Of a stretch of DNA of 64,000 bases, positions 47,110 to 58,563 are shown piece by piece. The notes under the pieces are model-generated. The model was given only the letters and a program-made list of their open reading frames with translations, searched no databases and was not told the origin of the DNA. Origin of the DNA: Paenibacillus stellifer (lineage in GTDB: Bacteria > Bacillota > Bacilli > Paenibacillales > Paenibacillaceae); assembly GCF_000758685.1 (NCBI RefSeq), contig NZ_CP009286.1, positions 4,308,501 to 4,372,500 on the forward strand. Reading direction: 5' to 3'. Both the position numbers and the translations under genes were made by a program. Within the stretch, counting starts at the first letter, position 1. Each line of letters opens with the position of its first letter.

Positions 47110-48294
47110 CTACAGAGGAAGCTCATTAATAACCTGCGGCGCCGATACCGGCTTGCCGTAATCGACGTTGTCAGTGCCGGTGACCGTCTGTTTGCCGTTC
47201 ATCCGCACCTGAACCATCGCTTCATCCGAGTTGAGCGACGCGGTAAGCACGACAGATTCCAGCAGTTCGGCCGGAACCTGGCCGCCATCGTTGAACATGT
47301 CGTCCTTCAGCGAGACGGTGATAACTCCACTTTGATCTTCGGTTACCGAATCGAGCACCGTATCCGAGGTCATGACGGTTTCCAGTCCGTCCTGGGATTC
47401 GGGACCCGCGATCAGCTCGTTCATAGCCGCCTTCAGGCGGTCCTGTCCGGGCGTTACGAACCGGGTCACCGGAACGTAATACTGCACGCCGCTTGGAGAA
47501 GCCGCAGAGAAGAAGACGGTCACGGCGCTGGAGTTCAGGACGGAAGGTCCCTGGGCCGGAAGATTGATTCCGATGCTGCGGGTCAGCGGACGGTCGAGCG
47601 GCGTCCCTTTCAACGGCATTTCGCCGAGCTTCTTCCCGTCCACTGAGAGCTGCACGCTTTGAATTCCCTTTTGTCCGGTCAGCGTCCAGGTTACAGCCTC
47701 CAGCAGCTTGCGTTCATTCGCCGGAGCGTAGGAACTGAAGCTGCCGCCGAAATCGGCTGTAGCTACGCCGTTGTCCACCTTCACGCCATTAACTGCCGTG
47801 CCCTGCGGAAGCACCCCGCTGAAGCCTGCCGGCAGGTTCGCAGCATAGCCTCCGCCCTGCACGAGCGCCTCAAGCGACTGCTTCAGCGCGTCATCCTTGT
47901 TCCCGGTAGACAGGTCCAGCGCCATCGGAGCCAGGAGGCCGCTCTCGTTCTGCAGATAGACCGTAGTAAGCTCCGCTCCGCTCTTGGTGCTGCCAGCGCC
48001 GGCGCTTCCGGCTCCGGCAGCAGCCGAGTTCGCTGCCGCATCGCCGGCGGACGCCTGATTGTCGCCGGAGGTGCCGGAATCGGCGGCGGTGATGTCGCTA
48101 TCCGACACGGGCGCCATGACGCCGGTATCCAGCGTATTTTCGCTCGACTGCAGCATTTGGGCCTCCACGTCTCCGGGAGGCGGATCGATTGCCGCCGAGC
48201 TGTCCCCTCCGAACCAGCCGCAGCCGGACAGAGCCAGCGGCAGCGCCAGCAGGCAGGCGGCCGAGACAGAAGCTAGTTTGTGCTTATTGTTCAT
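47110..48294 (-). CDS. gerM: GerM-like spore/sporulation lipoprotein
   Basis: A 394-residue lipoprotein with lipobox LALSGCGW, an Ala/Gly/Ser-rich spacer (~residues 70-105) and two GerM (sporulation-related) domains (LTTVYLQNESGLLAPMALDL... and SAVTVFFSAASPSGVQYYVP...). In Bacillus subtilis GerM is needed for septal peptidoglycan and links mother cell and forespore. Position before rph supports the name. GGGG lies upstream of the ATG. Confidence 0.92.
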   Translation of the reverse strand: MNNKHKLASVSAACLLALPLALSGCGWFGGDSSAAIDPPPGDVEAQMLQSSENTLDTGVMAPVSDSDITAADSGTSGDNQASAGDAAANSAAAGAGSAGAGSTKSGAELTTVYLQNESGLLAPMALDLSTGNKDDALKQSLEALVQGGGYAANLPAGFSGVLPQGTAVNGVKVDNGVATADFGGSFSSYAPANERKLLEAVTWTLTGQKGIQSVQLSVDGKKLGEMPLKGTPLDRPLTRSIGINLPAQGPSVLNSSAVTVFFSAASPSGVQYYVPVTRFVTPGQDRLKAAMNELIAGPESQDGLETVMTSDTVLDSVTEDQSGVITVSLKDDMFNDGGQVPAELLESVVLTASLNSDEAMVQVRMNGKQTVTGTDNVDYGKPVSAPQVINELPL

Positions 48295-48559
48295 TTGATT
48301 ATGCCCCTTTCCAGGTTATCGATACGGTTTGTACTACTATGTATACGAGCCCCCGGAGCAAAAAATAACAACAGCTTATCCCGCTTCGTTCCCTTTATGC
48401 AGAAACCAGAAGTCTTCCCTCTAACGGCAGATTCGCATAAGACCGCCTTTCTGGACAAATACTTCCTGTACACGTACAATTTGACTACGGCGAAAGACCG
48501 GCAAGCCTGGCGCCGTACCTGATAATCCAACCAACGATAACCGAACGGGGTGACCGAAC

Positions 48560-49159
48560 ATGGCCGACGCTAAGATTCCCTACAGCCTCAACAGCAAAGC
48601 CGTTGCTCAGGCGACGCAAGCCTGGCTGCACACGCGAGGGGTCAAAGTCGAGCAGATTGCCGAACTTGTCATGCTGCTTCAACAGAAATATTATCCAAAC
48701 CTGACCATGGAAGAGTGCATTCACAATGTTGAAATGGTGCTCAGCAAGCGGGAGGTGCAGAATGCCGTATTGACCGGCATCCAGCTCGATCTGCTGGCAG
48801 AGGAAGGGAAGCTGTTCTCCCCGCTTCAGGACATGATTGTTAATGACGAAGGCCTGTACGGGGTCGACGAAATTTTAGCCTTTTCCATCGTCAATGTATA
48901 CGGAAGCATTGGCTTCACCAACTACGGCTATATCGACAAGCTGAAGCCGGGTATTCTGGAGAGGCTGAACGACAGAAGCACCGGTGAGGTACACACCTTC
49001 CTCGACGATATAGTTGGAGCCGTGGCCGCAGCAGCCAGCAGCCGGATCGCACATCGGAAGCAGGCGGAGCGGGAGAATGACCTTGGTCTGCCGCATGCTC
49101 CCGAGGATACCGAAGAAGCGGCCAAGCGCCTGGATGCCGAGAAGGGGCAGAAGCAATAA
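48560..49159 (+). CDS. pgpA: Phosphatidylglycerophosphatase A family protein
   Basis: Similar to YutG. 199 residues, with the family blocks HTRGVKVEQIAELV, VNVYGSIGFTNYGYIDK and FLDDIVGAVAAAA. It dephosphorylates phosphatidylglycerophosphate or has a related role. Little hydrophobic character apart from the C-terminal DDIVGAVAAAASS stretch. Start 48560 with CGGGGTGACC upstream. Confidence 0.85.
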   Translation: MADAKIPYSLNSKAVAQATQAWLHTRGVKVEQIAELVMLLQQKYYPNLTMEECIHNVEMVLSKREVQNAVLTGIQLDLLAEEGKLFSPLQDMIVNDEGLYGVDEILAFSIVNVYGSIGFTNYGYIDKLKPGILERLNDRSTGEVHTFLDDIVGAVAAAASSRIAHRKQAERENDLGLPHAPEDTEEAAKRLDAEKGQKQ

Positions 49160-49180
49160 AGACATCATTCCTTACCGATA

Positions 49181-49320
49181 TGAACTGCACCCGTCAAATA
49201 GACAGTACAAATAATAAAAGAGAGTTAAGCGGCCTTGGTCCTGAATTCGAGGGGACTGAGGCCGTTTCGCTTTGATTGTAATCGTTCTGGTATTTCTCAA
49301 TAATTTGAAAAAAAATGCTC
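49181..49320 (-). mobile_element. IS3-family (IS150-like) remnant
   Basis: The last 20 codons of an IS3-type OrfB read KRNGLSPLEFRTKAA then stop at 49225 on the minus strand; upstream codons IIEKYQNDYNQ are in another frame, so a frameshift lies between. The typical terminal sequence TGAACTGCACCCGTCAAATA begins at 49181. The rest of the element is gone. Confidence 0.75.
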
Positions 49321-49372
49321 CCCATACAGTGACAGGTTTTTATTATTTCGCCTGTCTACTATATGGGGAGCA
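49317..49372. repeat. Two-part inverted repeat before the GH53 gene end
   Basis: ATGCTCCCCATA and TATGGGGAGCAT outside, GACAGG and CCTGTC inside, loop of ~14 bases. May end GH53 transcription, but lacks a T run; alternatively a MITE-like scar beside the IS3 remnant. Confidence 0.6.
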
Positions 49373-49622
49373 TATTACTAAACCTCGGCCAGCCTTCTTT
49401 ACTTAGCTGGAATAGATCCTGCTCAACCGCTTGAAGCGGCTTACAGGTTCAGCAGTTTATAAATGACAGTCGCAGCCTGCGCGCGGGTCGTCGCCGATTC
49501 AGGCCGGAAAGAGCCATCCTCGAAGCCGGTAATCAGACCGGCTTGTTGCACGCCTGCGACGCTTGATAAGGCGTAGCCTGCGATGCCTGCCTGGTCGGTG
49601 AAGACTGCCGCCTGTGCTTCGG

Positions 49623-49676
49623 CATTCACACCGAGCGTGATTCCGGCATTCACACCGAGCGTGATTCCGGCAGTTT
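49623..49676 (-). repeat. 24-bp in-frame duplication in SLH region
   Basis: Encodes GITLGVNA twice in a row between the second and third SLH repeats of the GH53 protein. In frame, so harmless to reading. Confidence 0.8.
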
Positions 49677-50720
49677 GCACCGCGCGGGAGAGCATGACCG
49701 CCATATCTTCCCGCGTAATCGTTTCATTGGCACCGAACGTGCCATCGGCTTTGCCCTTAACGATGCCGAGCGACGTACCCGCCGCCACGGCGTTCTCGTA
49801 CCAGGCGTCGGTCGGGATGTCGCGGAATGTCGCCGTCTGTGCATCCTTCGCGCTCAACCCGAGCGCGGTGACGAGCATCTGCAGGAATTCCGCGCGGGTC
49901 ACGGAGCGGCCCGGTTCAAAGGAACCGGCAGAAGTGCCCTGGATAATCTGTCTGGCCGCCAGCGACTGAATCATATCTTTGGCCCACAATGCGGTATCCA
50001 GGTCTCCGAGCTTGACATCCGCGTACGCCACGGCGTAGCGGCCTAAATGCTGCGGGCTGAACTGCATGTGGCCCGAAGCTGCGTCATAGACACCGTTCTT
50101 GACCACTTCTATCTGTCCGTTCTCGCCGATGTAGTAGACCACGAGTAGGCTGGAGAGTTCGCCAGCCTTCGGCGTGTAGTCGAACGCCACCTTCACTGAG
50201 CCCTTGCCCGAGAAGGCCGAAACCTTAGCGCCGTCTACCATGAGATCAAGATCGTACACCGGATGCTCGCCGATCAGCAGCTTGGTGTCTCCGGTCAAAC
50301 CTTCGGACGCCACCGGAGTGACCGCGATGCTCAATGTCTTGGCATTTTGGCCGAAGATGGCAGCATCGTCCGTTGCGAGCGTGATGCCGACTCCGCCGCT
50401 GCGGACGGTGATGGAATCAACTTGACCGGCTGCCTGAAGCAGCGGCTGCGCCGGCAGCGTAACCTCCAGCTTGCCTGCGGCCTGCTGGCTGACAATCTCA
50501 ATCTGGAGCTGTCCGTTCGCTGCGCCCTGCAGCGCGGCGCGAAGCTCGCTATCCGTCAGGCTGACCGTTACATTGCCGTTGCTGTCCGGCTTGGCGGTGA
50601 CGGTCGTCACCCCGCCGGTGGTGCTCACGCCGCTGCCGTCGGAGCTTGCGGCGGAAATCGTCGTACTTCCGGTGCTGCCGTTATTTCCATTATTTCCGTT
50701 ACTGCCGCTTCCGGCAGCGG

Positions 50721-51788
50721 TTACCGTCACGACCGTCTGGGCCGTAAAGCTGCCGTCTTCGGTCGTTGCGGTGATCGTCGCCGTGCCCGCCGATTTTGCG
50801 GTAACGACACCGGCTGCGTCCACACTCGCAACCTCGCTGTTGCTGCTGGTCCAGATGACAGTTCGGTTCGTCGCATTCGCCGGTGCGACGGTTGCCGTAA
50901 GTGTGCCGCTGCCGCCCGTCGTCAGACTCAGCTCAGTCGGGTTCATACTCACGCCCGTTGCCGGCACAATCTCCGGTGCAGGGTCGGTTACCGTCACGAC
51001 CGTCTGGGCCGTAAAGCTGCCGTCTTCGGTCGTTGCGGTGATCGTCGCCGTGCCCGCCGATTTTGCGGTAACGACACCGGCTGCGTCCACACTCGCAACC
51101 TCGCTGTTGCTGCTGGTCCAGATGACAGTTCGGTTCGTCGCATTCGCCGGTGCGACGGTTGCCGTAAGTGTGCCGCTGCCGCCCGTCGTCAGACTCAGCT
51201 CAGTCGGGTTCACACTCACGCCCGTTGCCGGCACAATCTCCGGTGCAGGGTCGGTCACCGTCACGATCGTCTCGGCTGTGAAGCCGCCGTCCTCCGTCGT
51301 CACGGTGATCGTCGCCGTGCCCGCCGCTTTCGCGGTGACGACGCCGTCTTCGCCCACAGTGACAATCTCATCGTCGCTGCTGCTCCAGATGACATTTGGG
51401 TTCGCTGCATCCAGCGGTTCGATGATCGCTGTCAGACTGATGCTGCCGCCCGTCGCCAGGCTCAACTCGGTCCGTTTCACGCTTACACCCGTCACCGGAA
51501 TCATCTCCGGCTCGGGATCGGTCACCGTCACAACCGCTTGAGCCGTGAAGCCGCCGTCTTCGGTCGTTGCAGTGATCGTGGCCGTGCCCGCCGCCTTCGC
51601 CGTGACGACGCCGCCTTCGTCCACGCTGGCGACTGCACTGTCGCTGCTGCTCCAGGTTACCTTTTGGTTCGCGGCATCCGCCGGAGTGATGATTGCCGTC
51701 AGGCGGCCGCTGCTGCCTGTCTTCAGGCTCAGCTCCGTCCGGTCCATGCTCACGCCCGTTACTGCCACTGCATCCGCCTTAACCGTTA
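50721..51788 (-). repeat. Four 267-bp Big_2 coding repeats
   Basis: Units begin at 50721, 50988, 51255 and 51522, each exactly 267 bp (89 residues). The two at 50721-51254 are nearly identical; the others are more diverged, indicating recent expansion by recombination. Confidence 0.9.
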
Positions 51789-54700
51789 CCGCAACGGTGA
51801 ATCTCTTACCGTTTATCGTGGATGCGGTAATTTCCGCTTGTCCTGCGCCGACCGCCGTAACGACGCCCGACTCATCCACCTTGGCTACCGCTTCGTCGCT
51901 CGATGTCCAGGACACGCGAGGGTCCGCGACCACAGGCAGCACGAGCGGCTGCAGCTGCACGGTCGAGCCGATCGCCAGGGCAGCCGTGGCAGGATCGACG
52001 GAGATGCTGTCGGGGTCCGCAACGAAGGCTCCGTTTGCCTGGAATACGGTGACGCCTACCCAGTCCTTCGTGGTCGACACGCCGTAGATGTTCAATCGGA
52101 TGTATCTGCCGTATGCCGACTCCGGCAGCTGCAGATCGAATACCGTCGAGGCGCTGCCTGCATAGCTGGCGCTGCTGTCATAGACCGTCTGCCAGTCGGA
52201 CCCGTTGTCCGAGACGAGCAGGCTGTACTTCATCGTCTGCCAGAAGCTCATCTTGAAGCCGTCGATCCGCGCCGTCCGGCCGAGATCGATCTGCCAGTAT
52301 TCCGGGGTTGCCGTCGTCTGGAGGTTGGCCCCCGTCGACCAGGCGGTGCCGGTCGCGTTCATCGTCGCCGCGTTGTCGATCGGACTCGACAGCGGATACT
52401 TGCTGACTAATTTGCTGGCCGAGACGCTGCCGCCGTTGGCCACGTAGCCGCCGGACAAATCAGTGCTCACGGTGACTGCAGCCGATCCGACTGCGCCTCC
52501 GTTCACCACCGTCGCCCGGATGTTGGCCGTACCCGCTGCAATTGCAGTCACGCGGCCGCTGTCATCCACCATGGCCACCGCCTCATTGTCCGAGGACCAG
52601 GTGATCACTTTGTCGTTCACATAAACCGGAAGCACTTCGGCCGTCAGGTTCGCCGATAAGCCCGCCGTCAGCTTCAGCGTGCTTGGGCTGACCTGGACAC
52701 TCTCGGCCGCTTGGCTGCTGTCATACGCCAGAGCCGATACCGCTGCGCGGAGCGCCTGCTCCCGCTCATCGACTTCGCTCTGCCGGGATGCGCTCCAATG
52801 CTCCGCCTGCGCCTGCGCCAGAACCGTCTGCGCCGCGCTCAGCGCCGTCTTGTAAACACTCAGGCTGTCCACCGTGTAAGCCGTGTCGGCTGCCGTCTTC
52901 GCTGCAATCGCGTCATCGATGGCGGACTGCAGTTCGGACAGGTCGATAACGGCCTCACCGGTAACATGAAGATTGAACGAGGTCGCACCCGTGTAACCGC
53001 CGTGGTCCGGGTAAGCATCCACGGTCAGCGTGATAACCGCATCTCCCGCGGTCAGCGCCGTGAGGAGACCCGTGCCGGAATCGACCGAGGCGACGGACGG
53101 ATCGGAGGAGCTCCAGGTCAGGCTCCGGACATCTGCCGTGGAAGGATTCAGAATCGCCTTCAGCTGCATGGACGATCCGGTATCCAGCTCCACATCGGTC
53201 TGGTCGATCGCTTGGCTATGGTCATCGTTAATGCCGATGGCTTCGACCGGAATGATCGGATGGACGCTGACGCTGGCGGAAGCCGACAGCGACGGGGCGG
53301 AGACTGATGTTGCCGTAACGGTTACGATGCCATCGCTCACCGCGGTCACGAGACCCGACGAGCTCACCGTTGCCACGGAAGCGTCGCTGGTCGTCCAGAC
53401 GACCGACTGATCAACGCCGGTCACGTTCGGATTAACCGTTGCCTTCAGCTGCGCCGTATTTCCCGGAGTCCCCGGGATGTCGAGCAGGCTGACCGAGGAA
53501 CGGTCCAGAGTCACGGACGACGCCACCGGCGCGGCGGCGTAGACGTTGAAGTTGTCGAACTGCGACGTCCAGCTCATGCTGCCGCCGGAGACGCGCGTCG
53601 CGTAGATCTCCAGATAGCCGAGCGATCCGCTGAAGCTCGTGCCGGACGCGAACGGCAGGTCGCTGACCGTAACGGTCTGGGACGTCGCCTTGTTCGTCAG
53701 CGTGAAGGAGGACTTCTTCGCCGTCATATCCAGCGTGACGTTGACATGATACGTCGTATTCGCCGTGGCGAAGCCGCTGGATGCAACAGCCGTGCCCGTA
53801 AGCGCCGTATTGGCCGTCAGCGTGGCGCTCGTGCTGTATAGCAGGGAGCTGGAGGCTCCCGTCGGAACGCCGAAGGTCAGATAATTGTTGTGGGCACTGT
53901 CCTGAATGCGCAGCTGCCCTGTGCCGGACGACGGCGAGCCGACGTTCCAGTCAAAATCCAGCACAATCTTGTTGTTGGTCAGATTGAAGCTCTTATACGC
54001 GGCTCTTGCGCCGCTGCCGCCCGCCGTCAGCTGCAGAAGCTGGCTGGACGCGCCGGCCGGAGAAGCCACGGCCGCTCCGATGGCGGATGCCGATCCCGCC
54101 GTCACCGACCAGTTGTCGCCGATGTTCCGGTTGTCAAAGCTCTCGCTCACTGCCGGCACATAGACGGTCGTGGAAGCGGTGAAGCCTCCGTCGCCGGTCG
54201 TTGCCGTAATGACCGCGGTTCCCGCCTTGCGCGCCGTCACGACGCCGAAGGCGTCGACGGAGGCGATGGACGGGTTGTTGCTGGACCATGCGATGTCCAG
54301 ATTAGTCGCATCCTCCGGCAGCACGGTTGCCTTCAATTGGACGGTCGGAGCCGTCGAGGCCGGATTCGTCGAAGAGAAGAAATCGGATGCAAAGTAGTAA
54401 GCCTCCTCATCCAGAGCGACGCCGGTCACTGCAACCGGCGTCGATTGCACGTTGACCGTCACGGTCCGGGTATAGCCGCCGTCCTGGGTCACTGCCGTCA
54501 CGGTGGCGGTTCCTTCCTTATGGCCGGTGATCCGTCCCGCCGAATCGACCGTGGCGACCGATTCGTCGGAGCTGCTCCAGAGAATGGTCTTATTATAGGC
54601 GTCGTCCGGCGAGACAACTGCCGTAATCGGCCGTGTCGTGCCGATCATCAGATTCAGCGCCGATTTGTCCAGCATCAGCCCGGTTACCATGACCGGAACG

Positions 54701-57700
54701 ACGTTGATGACGGCGGAAGCATGGATCGTCGGATCGTCGACGGAGGTCGCCGTGATCGTCGTAGTGCCCGTTGTCAGAGTTGTGACAAGTCCGCTTGCGT
54801 CAACCGAAGCCACGTCCGGAGCCGAGGACGACCAGGTGACGTCAGCGAAGCTGGCGTTCGAGGGAGCCACGGTCGCCGTCAGCTGCTCGGTCCGGCCTAA
54901 GCTGACCGTCGCGCTCGTCTTGTTCAGCGTTACGGAGGTGACCGGAATCTTCGTTGCGTTCAGCGTGAACGAGGCAAGCGCCGTACCATCCACGGATTCC
55001 GCGGTGACCGTGGTCGTTCCGTCATGCTTGACGTTCAGCTTCACATTCTGCGTGACATTGGATTGCTGGTAGAACGTTCCGGGATTCGAGGACTGCCAGA
55101 ATTCGCCCAGGAACGAAGCGACGGACGGATCGCTGGAGCGGAAAATAATCCGCTGATCCGTTGTCCCCGCCGGCAGCGTGCCCTTGAGCACGAGCTTATC
55201 CCATACGACGGCGTTCACGGTGCTTCCGGCCGCCGTGCCTCCCACCGTCAGCGTCAGGTTGCCGCTGCCGACGGTTGCCGCCGGCGTAACCGTCACAGTG
55301 GACGAAGCCGTCAGCCCGCCAGCCACGGTCTTGGCCGTAATGACGGCGGTGCCCGCTTGATGTGCGATGACATAGCCGGAGGCATTGACCTCCGCGACCG
55401 CTGGATCGCTGGTCGACCATTCCAGCGTGCTGTCGAAGACCTTTTTGTCGGAGGATGCGTTGGAATTCGGCGCGATGGTCGGCAGCAGACGATCCATCGT
55501 GCCGGCTGTCAGTGTCAGAGAAGTCCGATCCAGCGTGATTGATGTCGGCTCCGTCTTCGTAACCGAGTACGTGCCGAAGCCCTGCAGCGGCGACAGCATC
55601 GTCGCTGGCTTGTTTTTGGCGTGGCCTCTCCACAGATAGGCGTACATGCTGTCCATCATATCGCCCATTTTGCCGCCCGCCGTGCTGCCCATCTCCTTGA
55701 TGGAGGTATCGCCGTTGTTGAACATCGTGCGGCGATCGACGGTGTTCGGCGCGCCTGTGCTGGCACCGGCGCCTTCAACGACGATCCAGTCGGTCTCCCA
55801 ATAGAAGAAGCCGCGCATCCGGTCGTTCGGATTGGCCACATCCCGCATCGCCTGCATGTAATCGAGCAGCCAGTTGTACTGCCCGTTCGGGTTGGAGGCT
55901 GCATAATAGCTGGTCTGCCCCATCGAGCCGCTCTCGTCGGCCCAGTCGGGGTTGTATTTGGTGAAGGAATACCCCGTCTCCACATCCAGATAATCCTTGT
56001 CCGGGAACTGTGCGATGTTGTTCGTAAGCATCGACAGGATCCCATCTGAAGTATGTCCGCTGTAGAGCGAGTAGGCCTGCCCGTCGAATTTGACGCCATT
56101 CGTCTTGAAGGTGCCGAACTGCGTGTTCGAGTTGGACGGCGTATAACCGTTGTTCGAATGGATGAAGGCGCTTACTCCCGGAGCCGCATCATGCACTGCG
56201 TCGTAGGCCGCGTTGATCAGCGCCTTGTAGCCGGCTGAGGAATAGCCTTTGCCGGTCGGCCAGGCGATGCCGCCGTCCTGCTCGTTGCCGATTTTGACGC
56301 CCATTGGAACGGTGCCCTGATCGGCCAGCCCTTTGATGAAATCGTAGACGTAGTTGTACATCGTCGTCGTCATTTCGTCCAGCGACTGGTCGACCAGCTT
56401 GCCGGCCGAATCCTTGTACATCCAGTCGTAAGGCGTGAACGCCTTGCCCGCGCTCATCCAGGTGTCGCTGAAATGAAAGCCGGGCATATAGCCGATATCC
56501 AGCGCCTGCGCCCGTTTGGCGAGAGCGTAAGCGTGGGTCTTGTCGAAGTATCCGGCCTGCATGGTCAGCGGGTAGGGATTGCCGTCCTCGTCCGTATAAT
56601 AATCGACATACTGCATTTGCTTGACCGTGCTCTGATCGTAGACCGGGTTGCCCGCGTGCACGAACAGCATGCCCGTAATCGCGTTCACGCCGTGGTTGGC
56701 CAGAATGGTCAGGCAGTCCTGCTGGACGCCGTTCGCAAAATATTTGCCGCCCTTGTCCTCAATGATCGGCAGGAAGGAGACGTCCGCTCCCTTCACGGTC
56801 GTGTTGTCGATCGCGAACAGGTCGAAGTTGTCCACGTACGCCTTGTCTGCACCGTTGCCCTGCCACTCGTCGTGGCTGCCGTTCGCGCCGCTTGACGTAT
56901 ATGTAGCCACGCTCTTGTCGTACTCAGCGTCCTTGATCGTATTAGCGTAGAGGGTGATCTGATGGTCATTCGGGCCCGTCTTGAAGCGAAGGGTCACCAG
57001 CGAGTAGCCTGCGGTGCCGGAAGGCGCCTGCCGCAGCACTTTGCCGCCCGCCGTCTTGACGCCAAGATTGACCCGGTCGCCGTATGATGTGACATTGACA
57101 AGCTGCCCCGTATTGCCAAGGTAATTCTTCTGGTAGATCGTCTCCCAGGTGTCCTGCCGGTCAACCTTGGCCCGCACGGTGGCGATATAGGTCATGTTCG
57201 GCCTTGATCGACGGTCCAGCCGCCGAGATCGCCGGTCTCGAAGCTCCAGTTGGCCAGCGGGTTGGCGTCGCTGCTGTCGAGCGTCAACTCGATATCGTCC
57301 ACCGCCAGGTTGCTGCCGGTACCGGAGGTGATCGTAATTTTGACCTGTCCATTGTAGATCAGCACGTTGCGCATGGAGATCTGCTTCCACTCCGTGGTGC
57401 TGATATACGTGTCGATCATCGTCCGTGTATCCGGTCCCCCGGTCTCGGTGGCCGTGATATAGGCGCTGTTGCTGCTCGTGCCGCCCTTGACCCACGCAGA
57501 GAGCGTATAGCTGCCCTGCTCGATGCCGGTGATGGTCCGGGTGAGTGTACTGCTCGCCGCAGACAGCTTGGCAGAGTAGCTTCCGCCGTGGGCGTCCGCC
57601 GTCTGAACGGCGGCTGTGCCAGCAGCCGTCCAATCCGTCAGCGATCCGGCTTCAAAATCCAGATTCGCGCCCGGCGCATCCGCCGCGAAGACGGACGCCG

Positions 57701-57785
57701 CCCTCAGCGGACCTGTGCTGCCCAGTGTTAACGTGAACAATAACGCAGCGACAAGCACACAAGCCCAGTTCCTAGTCCATTTCAT

Positions 57786-58112
57786 TGTTGCTATCCCCCA
57801 TTCGTATAATGTATGATAAGCGCCGCTCTCCTTCATCGATCCGATCGTGTATAGCGCTTTCATCGCTCAAGATAGCATGATCGGGCAAGCGGGGAATACC
57901 TGACAAACCTATGATTTGCTCTAATTTTCTGAGCTGTTGGTTCACTCCTTTCCGCAAATCCGGTTCACTCCCGCGCCAAGGAAAGAAAGCGCTTTCTATA
58001 TTCTCAATAATATTAAAGGAACCGAGTACGTTCCCGACACTGAGTTGTGCAACAAAATTGCATACATATTCCACGTTTCGTGTTTTTCGACCCATAAAAT
58101 TCACGAGTACGC
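57786..58112. other. GH53 leader and promoter region
   Basis: About 330 bases between the GH53 start and the hairpin at 58113. Apart from the cre-like palindrome and AT-rich promoter-like sequence near 58000 I see nothing; an open frame here (57772-58164) has no ribosome site. Confidence 0.45.
57985..57996. promoter_or_regulatory. cre-like catabolite site upstream of GH53
   Basis: The perfect palindrome GAAAGCGCTTTC, matching the CcpA cre core, lies 200 bases upstream of the GH53 start. Carbon catabolite control of a galactanase is plausible. Confidence 0.6.
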
Positions 58113-58150
58113 AAAGAGACCGTCCAAGAGAAGCTTCAAGGACGGTCTTT
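58113..58150. terminator. Terminator after DUF1801 gene
   Basis: AGACCGTCC and GGACGGTCT around a loop of ~14 bases, with flanking A and T runs on both strands. It follows the 58171 stop on the minus strand. Confidence 0.75.
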
Positions 58151-58170
58151 AATATCATGTTCAACCCTGT

Positions 58171-58545
58171 TCAGGCTCGCTCAGCCTTCTCCCGGTTCTC
58201 CTTAACCCGATAAGCCGTGATTTTGCGTATCAGCTCGTACGGGATCGTCTGGTCAAGAGGAAACTGTACCGCGCCTTTTGAACTCTTATAGGCCGACAGC
58301 TCCTGTTTAAAGGCTTCGATGCCGCTTGGCGCCGGATAAAAGCCGATATGGCGGTTGAAGGCTGCGAAATGCACCAGATTTCCGTGGAAAAAGAACGTGG
58401 GCATCCGGTAGCTGATTTTCTCTTCAGCCTCGGGAGCCGCATCCCGGATCGCCTGCCTCACCGATTGAAGCAGCTTCTGAAGGTCGGTCGGATAACCGGC
58501 GATATACTCGTCAATCGACTTCGGGACACTATGAACGGGTTCCAT
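58171..58545 (-). CDS. DUF1801 (YdhG/YjhX-like) protein
   Basis: A 124-residue protein with the DUF1801 pattern: SIDEYIAGYPTDLQKLLQSV, ISYRMPTFFFHGNLVHFAAF, IGFYPAPSGIEAF and GAVQFPLDQTIPYELIRKI. Related to iron-chaperone frataxin-like folds; function unknown. Purine-rich GAGAGGGAGAGGAT upstream. First gene after the GH53 locus. Confidence 0.87.
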   Translation of the reverse strand: MEPVHSVPKSIDEYIAGYPTDLQKLLQSVRQAIRDAAPEAEEKISYRMPTFFFHGNLVHFAAFNRHIGFYPAPSGIEAFKQELSAYKSSKGAVQFPLDQTIPYELIRKITAYRVKENREKAERA

Positions 58546-58563
58546 ATCCTCTCCCTCTCTTCT

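Larger units (their letters stand above)
49441..57785 (-). pseudogene. SLH-anchored GH53 endo-galactanase, frameshifted
   Basis: Giant surface enzyme of ~2780 residues split in two frames. The first (57785-57192) has a signal peptide (MKWTRNWACVLVAALLFTLT) and CBM4/9-like modules. The second (from ~57215) has the rest of that module, a GH53 arabinogalactan endo-1,4-galactosidase domain (PGFHFSDTWM, MGVKIGNEQD and DVETGYSF with both catalytic Glu), ~5 Big_2 modules, a LamG-like domain, 2 Big_2, a FIVAR-like helical stretch, Big_2, F5/8-C, 5 Big_2, a linker and three SLH repeats. Frames meet near 57195-57215, where the second CBM lacks ~40-50 residues. ATG 57785 has GGGGGA eight bases upstream. 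Likely inactive unless the shift is a sequencing error. Confidence 0.85.

Noticed and set aside
50263..52410. Long plus-strand open frame of 715 codons opposite the GH53 gene
   Set aside because: Its repeats mirror the Big_2 repeats on the real strand, composition is Arg/Ala-rich without domains, and no ribosome site fits. A shadow of a high-GC gene.
57772..58164. 130-codon minus-strand frame upstream of GH53
   Set aside because: No ribosome site, overlaps the GH53 start, spans the cre-like promoter region, and has no recognisable feature.
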